Shown in pieces: positions 1 to 5,390 of a DNA stretch of 5,390 nt. Under the pieces are notes generated by a model. That model had not been told where the DNA came from, searched no databases, and saw only the letters and a list, made by a program, of their open reading frames with translations. Origin of the DNA: Flavobacterium sp. (GTDB taxonomy: Bacteria; Bacteroidota; Bacteroidia; Flavobacteriales; Flavobacteriaceae); the NCBI GenBank assembly GCA_023253295.1, contig JALRGZ010000313.1, positions 1-5,390 on the forward strand, given 5' to 3'. The stretch's first letter is position 1; each line of letters opens with the position of its first letter. The position numbers and the translations under genes were made by a program.

Positions 1-216
1 TAATTCTGTAAATAAGTAGGTTCCGGCGGTTGTTAATACGACTTTACGGTTGTGTCTTTCGAATAGTTTTACGCCTAATTCTTCTTCCATCTGTTTGATT
101 TGTCGGCTCAAACCCGGCTGTGAAATAAATAGTTTTTCGGCTGCTTTTCGAAAGTGTAATTCTTTGGCCACCGTTAAAAAATAATAAAGGTGTCTTAATT
201 CTATTTGATTACTCAT
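1..216 (-). CDS. LysR-family transcriptional regulator, N-terminal part (cut by left window edge)
   Basis: The minus strand reads from an ATG (complement of 214-216) through 72 uninterrupted codons to the window edge, so only the DNA-binding end is visible. The protein begins MSNQIELRHLYYFLTVAKEL. Residues about 7-65 match the LysR winged helix-turn-helix: ELRHLYYFLTVA opens the domain, FRKAAEKLFISQPGLSRQIK is the helix-turn-helix at about 22-41, and LGVKLFERHNRKVVLTTAG follows as the wing. Family knowledge: LysR regulators are about 300 residues, bind DNA as tetramers, sense a small molecule through a C-terminal domain, and often activate a divergent target while repressing themselves. Its head-to-head position against hutH, with starts only 82 bases apart, suggests it controls the hut operon, perhaps responding to histidine or urocanate. 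That role is inference. The effector domain lies outside the window, so the ligand cannot be judged. The family call is very secure; the target is moderately so. Confidence 0.93.
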   Translation of the reverse strand, partial: MSNQIELRHLYYFLTVAKELHFRKAAEKLFISQPGLSRQIKQMEEELGVKLFERHNRKVVLTTAGTYLFTEL

Positions 217-218
217 AG

Positions 219-235
219 TTATCAATTAATGATAA
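219..235. promoter_or_regulatory. Perfect 6-bp inverted repeat, candidate LysR-type operator
   Basis: TTATCA at 219-224 and TGATAA at 230-235 form a perfect inverted repeat around a 5-base AT-only centre. It lies just upstream of the LysR start codon, inside its predicted 5' leader. It is centred near 227, about 54 bases before the likely hutH transcription start. LysR-type recognition sites are commonly AT-rich dyads centred roughly 50-70 bases upstream of the activated gene, so the position fits. The exact T-N11-A form is not met symmetrically, and short AT-rich dyads arise by chance in such DNA, so the operator role is inference. Confidence 0.4.
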
Positions 236-273
236 AGTTAGTCTTATTTAGCATCAAAAATAGGCTTAACTTT
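234..273. repeat. Widely spaced inverted repeat AAAGTTA ... TAACTTT in the divergent control region
   Basis: AAAGTTA at 234-240 and its exact reverse complement TAACTTT at 267-273 face each other with centres 33 bases apart, about three helical turns. The right copy is part of the hutH -7 box. The left copy, read on the minus strand, gives TAACTTTA, a one-mismatch version of the same box. The pair may be accidental similarity of two promoter-like boxes, or half-sites for a tetrameric regulator. Both readings are inference. Confidence 0.3.
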
Positions 274-286
274 GTTAGAAACAAAA
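255..286 (-). promoter_or_regulatory. Predicted Bacteroidota-type promoter of the LysR-family gene
   Basis: Read on the minus strand, TTTTG (complement of 282-286) is the -33 element. It is followed by a 19-base spacer and then TATTTTTG (complement of 255-262), an exact match to the -7 consensus TAnnTTTG. The 19-base spacing is typical for the primary sigma factor of Bacteroidota. Transcription would start near 248-250, giving a leader of about 32-34 bases before the ATG at 216. The hutH -7 box sits inside this promoter's spacer, so the two divergent promoters occupy overlapping DNA. Confidence 0.6.
267..274 (+). promoter_or_regulatory. Predicted -7 box of the hut operon promoter, without a clear -33 partner
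   Basis: TAACTTTG matches the Bacteroidota -7 consensus TAnnTTTG exactly and lies 24 bases before the hutH ATG. Transcription would start around 279-282, leaving a short, A-rich leader of about 17-20 bases. At the expected distance upstream (about 244-250) there is no TTG or TTTG, only TTATTTA. A good -7 without a -33 is what an activator-dependent promoter would show, in keeping with the divergent LysR-type gene. The box is seen directly; the activator dependence is inference. Confidence 0.5.
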
Positions 287-298
287 TTTACAAAGAAA

Positions 299-1792
299 AT
301 GACATTTAGATACGGAATAGATCAATTGACAGTTGACAAAGTTATTGCTATTGCAAAAGGGGAATTGAAAGGAACAGTAATAGCTGAAATCGCGAATTTA
401 GTCAATGAATGCCGTCGCAAAGTAGAATTCATGGCTGCTTCGGATAAGGCTGTATATGGCGTAAATACAGGATTTGGGTCGTTATGTGATGTCCAAATTT
501 CTCCGGCTGAAACCAATAAGCTTCAGACCAACCTTTTGATTACACATGCAGTAGGTGTAGGAAATCCTATAGATAAAGAATTGTCAAAAATTATGATGAT
601 TTGTAAGGTGCATGCTTTGTGTCAGGGTTTTTCAGGCATTCGTTTGGAAGTTATTGAACGTATTCTTTATTTCATTGAAAATGATTTACTTCCTGTTGTT
701 CCGGAGCAAGGTTCTGTAGGCGCTTCTGGCGATTTGGCTCCTTTATCTCATTTGTTTTTACCTTTAATTGGAGAAGGGGAGTTTTGGGTAGGAAATGAAA
801 TTTTACCTGCTAAAAAAGTATTGGATCATGTTGGATTAACTCCACTTGAATTACAGTCAAAAGAAGGATTGGCTTTAATCAATGGAACACAATTTATATT
901 GGCACATACTATTAAGGGATTAAAGAAAATGGAATACCTATTGGACTTGGCTGATTTGGCCGGAGCAATGAGTATCGAAGGTTTTCAGGGAAGTGCTTCG
1001 GCATTCAGAGAAGAGATTCATAAAATTCGTCCTTTCAAAGGGAATTTGGTAGTAGCCGAACGCATCCGTATGTTCCTGAAAGATTCACAAAATGTAGCCA
1101 ATCATTTGGATTGCAAACGTATACAGGATCCGTATTCAATGCGATGTATTCCGCAGGTGCATGGTGCTTCCAGAAATGCCTATTATCATTTGAAAGAATT
1201 AGCCGAAATCGAAATGAATTCGGTAACCGATAATCCGATTATTTTAAGTGATGTTGAAGCTATTTCGGGCGGTAACTTCCACGGACAGCCTTTAGCTATG
1301 GCTTTGGATTATGCGTCCATTGCTGCTTCTGAATTAGGAAATATTGCCGACAGAAGATGTTATTTATTATTGGATGGAAAATATGGACTACCACGATTAT
1401 TGACTTCGGCAGGAGGCTTGAATTCCGGTTTTATGATTCCGCAATATACCACAGCAGCCTTGGTAACTGAAAATAAATCCCTTTGTTTTCCGCCATCAGC
1501 GGATAGTGTACCAACTTCATTAGGTCAGGAAGACCATGTTTCGATGGGAAGTATTTCGGGGCGTAAATTCAATCAGATTTTAGGGAATATCGAAAAAATA
1601 TTTGCTATCGAATTGATGTATGCTGCCCAGGCATTAGAGTTCAGAAGACCGAATACTTTTTCGGAAATTATGGAAAGAAATTTTGCTCTTATCCGAAGCA
1701 GAGTAGCCAAACTGGAAGAAGACCGAATTTTAAAAGACGATATCAATACACTGATTACAATGGTGCGCAATCAGGAATTTATTGTTCAATAA
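299..1792 (+). CDS. hutH: Histidine ammonia-lyase (histidase), first hut enzyme
   Basis: This cytoplasmic enzyme removes ammonia from L-histidine to give trans-urocanate, the first step of histidine degradation. The product is 497 residues, close to the bacterial norm of about 500. The Ala-Ser-Gly triad that cyclises into the MIO electrophile is at 142-144 within GSVGASGDLAPLSH. Other active-site residues are visible: Tyr53 in YGVNTGFG, His83 in THAVGVGNP, Asn195 in LINGTQ, Tyr279 and Arg282 in QDPYSMR, Phe327 in GGNFHG and Glu411 in GQEDHVSMG. The frame is open back to a TTG at 272, but that codon is part of the predicted -7 box. The ATG at 299 puts the triad, Tyr53, His83 and Asn195 at exactly the numbers known for Pseudomonas putida histidase, so I choose it. 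No Shine-Dalgarno is evident, only an A-rich run, as is common in Bacteroidota. It is first in the operon, 12 bases before hutU. Confidence 0.97.
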   Translation: MTFRYGIDQLTVDKVIAIAKGELKGTVIAEIANLVNECRRKVEFMAASDKAVYGVNTGFGSLCDVQISPAETNKLQTNLLITHAVGVGNPIDKELSKIMMICKVHALCQGFSGIRLEVIERILYFIENDLLPVVPEQGSVGASGDLAPLSHLFLPLIGEGEFWVGNEILPAKKVLDHVGLTPLELQSKEGLALINGTQFILAHTIKGLKKMEYLLDLADLAGAMSIEGFQGSASAFREEIHKIRPFKGNLVVAERIRMFLKDSQNVANHLDCKRIQDPYSMRCIPQVHGASRNAYYHLKELAEIEMNSVTDNPIILSDVEAISGGNFHGQPLAMALDYASIAASELGNIADRRCYLLLDGKYGLPRLLTSAGGLNSGFMIPQYTTAALVTENKSLCFPPSADSVPTSLGQEDHVSMGSISGRKFNQILGNIEKIFAIELMYAAQALEFRRPNTFSEIMERNFALIRSRVAKLEEDRILKDDINTLITMVRNQEFIVQ

Positions 1793-1804
1793 AAAATACA
1801 TGCG

Positions 1805-3802
1805 ATGACATTTAAAGAACAAATACTTCAGGGAATTCCTTCCGAATTACCACTAAAAAAAGCCTATCCCGCTGATGCTAACAGAGCACCGAAGCGAAAA
1901 GATATATTATCGAAAGAGGAAAAAAAATTAGCGGTTCGAAATGCTTTACGTTATTTTCCTGAAAAATGGCATGCCGAATTAGCTGCTGAGTTTGCACAGG
2001 AATTGAATGATTTCGGACGAATTTACATGTACCGTTTCAAACCGGATTATCCAATTTATGCGAGAGCCATTTCGGAATATCCGGCACAATCAACTCAGAC
2101 AGCTGCCATTATGCTAATGATTCAGAACAATCTGGATCCTGCTGTGGCACAACATCCGGAGGAATTAATTACCTATGGAGGGAATGGCGCTGTTTTTCAA
2201 AACTGGGCGCAGTATGTATTGACGATGCAATATTTGGCTACAATGACGGAGGAGCAAACTTTGCATATGTATTCCGGACATCCTATGGGATTGTTTCCTT
2301 CTTCCAAAGAAGCACCAAGAGTGGTAGTGACCAATGGAATGATGATTCCTAATTATTCTACACCCGATGATTGGGAAAAACACAATGCTTTGGGCGTGAC
2401 CCAATACGGACAAATGACTGCGGGTTCCTATATGTACATCGGCCCACAGGGAATTGTACACGGTACGACCATTACCGTGATGAATGCTTTCCGTAAAATT
2501 TTAGACAAAAATGAAACTGCTGCCGGAAAGATTTTTCTAACCGCTGGATTAGGAGGAATGAGTGGCGCGCAACCAAAAGCAGGAAATATTTCAGGTTGTA
2601 TCAGTATTTGCTCCGAAGTAAACCCTAAAGCAGCTACCAAGCGTTACGAGCAGGGTTGGGTAGATGTGCTCGTTGATACTATGGAAGATTTAATTAGCAG
2701 AGTTAAAGAGGCTCAGCAAAATAAAGAAGTAGTTTCAATTGCCTTTATCGGAAACGTGGTGGAAGTTTGGGAGCGTTTTGATGAAGAAAATATTCATATA
2801 CATGTAGGTTCTGACCAAACCTCTTTACATATTCCATGGACGGGAGGTTATTATCCGGTTGGGATTTCTTATGAAGAATCCAACCGATTAATTCGTGAAG
2901 AACCGGAATTGTTCAGAGAAAAAGTGCAGGAATCATTGCGACGTCATGTAGCGGCTATCAACAAACATACCGCTAAAGGAACTTATTTCTTTGATTATGG
3001 AAATGCCTTTTTGCTGGAAGCTTCTCGTGCGGGAGCAGATGTAATGGCTGAAAACAATATTGATTTTAGATATCCTTCTTATGTTCAGGATATTTTAGGT
3101 CCTATGTGTTTTGATTATGGTTTTGGCCCTTTCCGATGGGTTTGTACTTCTGGGAAAACGGAAGATTTAGATAAAACGGATAATATTGCAATGGAAGTTT
3201 TGCAGGAGATTATGAAAAAATCCCCTGAGGAAATTCAGTTGCAAATGCAGGATAATATCACTTGGATTAAAGATGCCAAAAAGAATAAAATGGTTGTTGG
3301 CTCTCAAGCCCGAATTCTTTATGCTGATGCAGAAGGCCGTTCTAAAATCGCCGAAGCTTTTAATTCCGCTATTGCAAATGGTACAATCGGTCCGGTTGTG
3401 ATTGGTAGGGATCACCATGATGTGAGCGGAACAGATTCGCCTTACAGAGAAACATCCAATATTTATGATGGAAGTAAATTCACTGCCGATATGGCTATCC
3501 ATAATGTAATTGGAGACAGTTTCAGAGGGGCAACTTGGGTTTCTATTCATAATGGAGGTGGAGTAGGCTGGGGTGAAGTGATTAATGGAGGTTTTGGTTT
3601 GGTGTTGGATGGAACTCAAGAAGCCGATAGACGCTTGAAAAACATGCTTTTTTATGATGTAAATAACGGCATTGCCAGACGTAGTTGGGCGAGAAATAAA
3701 GAAGCCCGATTTGCATTAGAAAGAGAAATGGAACGTACACCAAATTTAAAAGTGACGCTGCCTAATTTGGTGGATGATCAACTTCTTGATACCTTGTTCT
3801 AA
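1805..3802 (+). CDS. hutU: Urocanate hydratase (urocanase), long eukaryote-like form
   Basis: Urocanase adds water to urocanate to give 4-imidazolone-5-propionate, using tightly bound NAD+ as an electrophile. The protein is 665 residues, about 100 longer than Pseudomonas/Bacillus urocanases (about 555) and near the vertebrate size (about 676). Family motifs in order are: YGGNGAVFQNW (124-134), MYSGHPMGLFPS (155-166), QYGQMTAGSYMYIGPQGIVHG (200-220), the glycine-rich dinucleotide-binding segment AGLGGMSGAQPKAG (247-260), a Cys435-GFGPFRW region matching the catalytic-cysteine segment of the P. putida enzyme, GRDHHDVSGTDSP (534-546) and the C-terminal HNGGGVGWGEVINGGFG (582-598). The short-form signature FQGLPARICW is replaced by a segment reading VVGSQARILYAD (497-508), which I recall as the vertebrate-type version. 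The ATG at 1805 is the first suitable start after hutH, and its stop overlaps the hutI start by one base. The function is secure; the exact catalytic-cysteine assignment is by memory alignment. Confidence 0.97.
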   Translation: MTFKEQILQGIPSELPLKKAYPADANRAPKRKDILSKEEKKLAVRNALRYFPEKWHAELAAEFAQELNDFGRIYMYRFKPDYPIYARAISEYPAQSTQTAAIMLMIQNNLDPAVAQHPEELITYGGNGAVFQNWAQYVLTMQYLATMTEEQTLHMYSGHPMGLFPSSKEAPRVVVTNGMMIPNYSTPDDWEKHNALGVTQYGQMTAGSYMYIGPQGIVHGTTITVMNAFRKILDKNETAAGKIFLTAGLGGMSGAQPKAGNISGCISICSEVNPKAATKRYEQGWVDVLVDTMEDLISRVKEAQQNKEVVSIAFIGNVVEVWERFDEENIHIHVGSDQTSLHIPWTGGYYPVGISYEESNRLIREEPELFREKVQESLRRHVAAINKHTAKGTYFFDYGNAFLLEASRAGADVMAENNIDFRYPSYVQDILGPMCFDYGFGPFRWVCTSGKTEDLDKTDNIAMEVLQEIMKKSPEEIQLQMQDNITWIKDAKKNKMVVGSQARILYADAEGRSKIAEAFNSAIANGTIGPVVIGRDHHDVSGTDSPYRETSNIYDGSKFTADMAIHNVIGDSFRGATWVSIHNGGGVGWGEVINGGFGLVLDGTQEADRRLKNMLFYDVNNGIARRSWARNKEARFALEREMERTPNLKVTLPNLVDDQLLDTLF

Positions 3803-5040
3803 TGAAAACAGCATTTGTAAATATCAAAGAATTAGTTCAGGTTCGAACGGAAGCAATTTCTTTTGTGGCGGGTGCGCAAATGAAAGAATTGCCAACGATT
3901 AAAAATGCTTATTTAGTAATTGAAAATGGTACAATTGCCGCTTTTGGTGCTATGGAAAACTATGCTGATGTAGCCGCCGATGAAACGATTGACGCTACTG
4001 GAAAGATGATTTTGCCAGCTTGGTGCGATTCGCATTCGCATATTGTGTACGCTGGAAACAGAGAGAGCGAATTTGTAGATCGAATCAACGGATTGACTTA
4101 TGAGGAAATTGCTAATCGTGGCGGAGGTATTTTAAATTCAGCCAAAAAACTTCAGGAAACTTCGGAAGAAGATTTGTACGAGCAAAGCAAAATCCGTCTG
4201 GAAGAAGTAATGCAAATGGGAACAGGGGCTTTGGAAATTAAATCCGGTTATGGACTGACTCTGGAAGCCGAATTGAAAATGCTGCGTGTCATCAGGCGGT
4301 TAAAAGAAAATTATCCAATCGCGATCAAAGCGACATTTTTAGGTGCTCATGCTTTGCCCGCCGAATTTAAAAACAATAAAGAAGGTTTTTTGCAAGAAGT
4401 GATTCAAGAAATGTTGTCTAAAGTTGCAGCCGAGCAGTTAGCTGAATATATTGATGTTTTTTGCGAAACAGGCTATTTTTCAGTTGAAGATATGGAGCTG
4501 ATTTTAAGTGCCGCTAAACAATACGACATGATTCCGAAAGTACATGTGAATCAGTTTACTGCCATTGGCGGAATTCAGGCAGCTGTTAAACATCAGGCTT
4601 TGTCTGTCGACCATTTGGAAGAAATGCGTGAGGAAGATATCGATGCTTTGCAAGGCAGCCCAACCATGCCGGTTCTTTTACCTACTTGCTCGTACTTTTT
4701 AGGAATTCCATATTCACCTGCCCGAAAAATGATAGATGCAGGATTGCCAGTGGCTTTAGCTACCGACTATAATCCGGGTTCCACACCTTCAGGAAATATG
4801 AATTTTGTAGTGGCTACGGCCTGTATTCGTATGAAAATGACTCCCGAAGAAGCCATTAATGCGGCGACTATCAACGGTGCTTACGCCATGGGATTGGAGC
4901 AGGAGGTAGGTTCGATTAGTATTGGTAAACGAGCTAATTTAATTTTGACCAAAGCCATCAATTCCTATGCTTTTATCCCGTATTCTTTTGGGATGCATTC
5001 GATAGAAAAAGTATATATTAATGGAAATGAGATAGCTTAA
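3802..5040 (+). CDS. hutI: Imidazolonepropionase, third hut enzyme
   Basis: This metal-dependent amidohydrolase opens the ring of 4-imidazolone-5-propionate to give N-formimidoyl-L-glutamate. At 412 residues it has normal length. The expected TIM-barrel metal ligands are present: His78 and His80 in DSHSH, His248 in HVNQF and Asp322 in ATDYNPGS. Substrate-binding residues known from Bacillus subtilis HutI also align: Arg87 in AGNRESEF, Tyr150 in KSGYGLTLEAE and His183 in LGAHALP. The B. subtilis catalytic-site Glu252 corresponds here to Gln251. As far as I recall, glutamine also occurs there in proteobacterial enzymes, so activity is not in doubt. N-terminal residues up to about 70 and the C-terminal GSISIGKRANLIL stretch form the usual small beta domain of the superfamily. 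The start ATG shares its first base with the hutU stop (TAATG), the arrangement expected for translational coupling. It is the last hut gene in the window; no formimidoylglutamase follows. Confidence 0.97.
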   Translation: MKTAFVNIKELVQVRTEAISFVAGAQMKELPTIKNAYLVIENGTIAAFGAMENYADVAADETIDATGKMILPAWCDSHSHIVYAGNRESEFVDRINGLTYEEIANRGGGILNSAKKLQETSEEDLYEQSKIRLEEVMQMGTGALEIKSGYGLTLEAELKMLRVIRRLKENYPIAIKATFLGAHALPAEFKNNKEGFLQEVIQEMLSKVAAEQLAEYIDVFCETGYFSVEDMELILSAAKQYDMIPKVHVNQFTAIGGIQAAVKHQALSVDHLEEMREEDIDALQGSPTMPVLLPTCSYFLGIPYSPARKMIDAGLPVALATDYNPGSTPSGNMNFVVATACIRMKMTPEEAINAATINGAYAMGLEQEVGSISIGKRANLILTKAINSYAFIPYSFGMHSIEKVYINGNEIA

Positions 5041-5089
5041 TTGTTTGCAATAAAAATACATTTATGAAGGTGTAAAAAAGACTGTTTTA

Positions 5090-5135
5090 AATACGGAAAT
5101 TTTATATTTGTCAAATCATTTTATAAAACCGTATT
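5090..5135. repeat. 14-bp bulged inverted repeat between hutI and the next gene
   Basis: AATACGG (5090-5096) and TTTTATA (5100-5106) pair with TATAAAACCGTATT (5122-5135). This gives 14 base pairs interrupted only by a 3-base AAA bulge on the left arm, with a 15-base loop. A smaller dyad, ATTTG-T-CAAAT (5106-5116), sits at the junction of arm and loop. As RNA it could be the 3' hairpin of the hut transcript, but no T-run follows the right arm on the plus strand, so a standard intrinsic terminator is not supported. As DNA it surrounds a consensus -7 box and could be an operator. The repeat is seen directly; its role is open. Confidence 0.5.
5103..5110 (+). promoter_or_regulatory. Predicted -7 box for the FAD-linked oxidase gene
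   Basis: TATATTTG matches the Bacteroidota -7 consensus TAnnTTTG exactly and lies 51 bases before the ATG at 5162. Transcription would start near 5115-5118, giving a leader of about 45 bases with a weak AAAGGA (5146-5151) before the start codon. No TTG is found at the expected distance; CTG at 5082-5084 is the nearest. The box suggests the last gene is transcribed apart from the hut operon, though read-through is possible. Confidence 0.45.
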
Positions 5136-5161
5136 CAAAATACACAAAGGATAATTCGATT

Positions 5162-5390
5162 ATGTCTAATTCACACGCTTTAGAGCAATTGGCCGATTCG
5201 TTAGAAGGAGATCTTTTTTACGATAATTTACATAAAACTTTATATGCTACGGATGCTTCGGCATATCGTATCATTCCTCAAGCAGTCGCCTTGCCTAAGT
5301 CGGTGGAGGACATCGTTCGATTGGTGCAATTTGCGGTTGCTAACAAAACTACCCTGATTCCCAGAACCGCAGGAACTTCCTTAGCGGGAC
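5162..5390 (+). CDS. FAD-linked oxidase, N-terminal part (cut by right window edge)
   Basis: An ATG at 5162 opens a frame of 76 complete codons to the window edge, starting MSNSHALEQLADSLEGDLFY. Residues about 37-76 match the start of the FAD_binding_4 (PCMH/VAO-type) domain. YRIIPQAVALPKSVEDIVRL is the usual entry with a proline-rich strand. PRTAGTSLAG is the pyrophosphate-binding loop that holds FAD. The AGTSLAG form of the loop is, as far as I recall, typical of large fused proteins with an FAD half (GlcD-like) and an Fe-S half (GlpC-like), such as YdiJ and D-lactate/D-2-hydroxyacid dehydrogenases. The family is fairly clear, but the substrate and the presence of the Fe-S part cannot be judged from this fragment. 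It follows hutI by 121 bases with its own -7 box, so a role in histidine breakdown is not implied. Confidence 0.8.
   Translation, partial: MSNSHALEQLADSLEGDLFYDNLHKTLYATDASAYRIIPQAVALPKSVEDIVRLVQFAVANKTTLIPRTAGTSLAG

Noticed and set aside
322..516. Minus-strand open frame of 64 codons inside hutH (another of 65 codons at 1573-1770)
   Set aside because: Short frames opposite conserved histidase sequence, without motifs; best explained as reverse-strand shadows.
2165..2640. Two minus-strand open frames of 98 and 70 codons inside hutU
   Set aside because: Both overlap conserved urocanase motifs on the other strand and show no family features or promoter.
3167..3619. Open frame of 150 codons on the minus strand inside hutU
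   Set aside because: It lies entirely opposite a strongly conserved part of urocanase, has no recognisable domain, and its composition looks like a shadow of the coding strand.
4546..4556. Gln251 in HutI in place of the Glu known from B. subtilis as a sign of an inactive enzyme
   Set aside because: All metal ligands and other substrate residues are intact, and glutamine at this place is, as far as I recall, found in functional proteobacterial enzymes.
5074..5088. A-run, GACTG, TTTT as a possible intrinsic terminator after hutI
   Set aside because: The stem would be only four A-T pairs with no GC base pair, far too weak to stop transcription on its own.
5090..5135. Reading the long inverted repeat as a standard rho-independent terminator of the hut operon
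   Set aside because: The right arm is followed by CAAAATACAC, not a T-run, on the plus strand; the stem is kept as an inverted repeat of open function instead.
1..5390. Mobile element, CRISPR array, tRNA/rRNA gene, phage or defence system
   Set aside because: No transposase, direct-repeat array, RNA gene or defence domain is visible; the window is filled by a normal catabolic operon and its two flanking genes.

Overview
The window carries the core of a histidine-utilisation (hut) operon. The organism is very probably a member of the Bacteroidota, most likely Flavobacteriaceae and close to Flavobacterium. Supporting this are the low-to-moderate GC content, A-rich start regions without strong Shine-Dalgarno sequences, -7 promoter boxes of the Bacteroidota type (TAnnTTTG), and the long, eukaryote-like form of urocanase. 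The genus is inferred from style, not from a database match.

Layout: positions 1-216 (minus strand) hold the N-terminal 72 residues of a LysR-family regulator, running off the left edge. Positions 217-298 are a compact divergent control region. It contains a well-formed promoter for the regulator, a -7 box for hutH that lacks a recognisable -33 partner, and inverted repeats that could be operators. hutH (299-1792), hutU (1805-3802) and hutI (3802-5040) follow on the plus strand. hutH and hutU are 12 bases apart; hutU and hutI overlap by one base, so they are almost certainly one transcript. Positions 5041-5161 are a 121-base gap with a 14-bp bulged inverted repeat around a consensus -7 box. 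Positions 5162-5390 start an FAD-linked oxidase gene that runs off the right edge.

The three enzymes act in sequence. Histidine ammonia-lyase makes urocanate and ammonia, urocanase hydrates urocanate to imidazolonepropionate, and imidazolonepropionase opens the ring to N-formimidoyl-L-glutamate. The enzyme for the next step (hutG or a formiminotransferase) is not in the window. The divergent LysR-type gene is the natural candidate for a pathway activator, but its effector domain is not visible.

All three enzymes look intact, with expected catalytic residues. I see no mobile element, RNA gene, CRISPR array or sign of recent transfer, and no evidence of a new biological system. The points most worth a second look are the architecture of the divergent promoter region and the inverted repeat upstream of the last gene.
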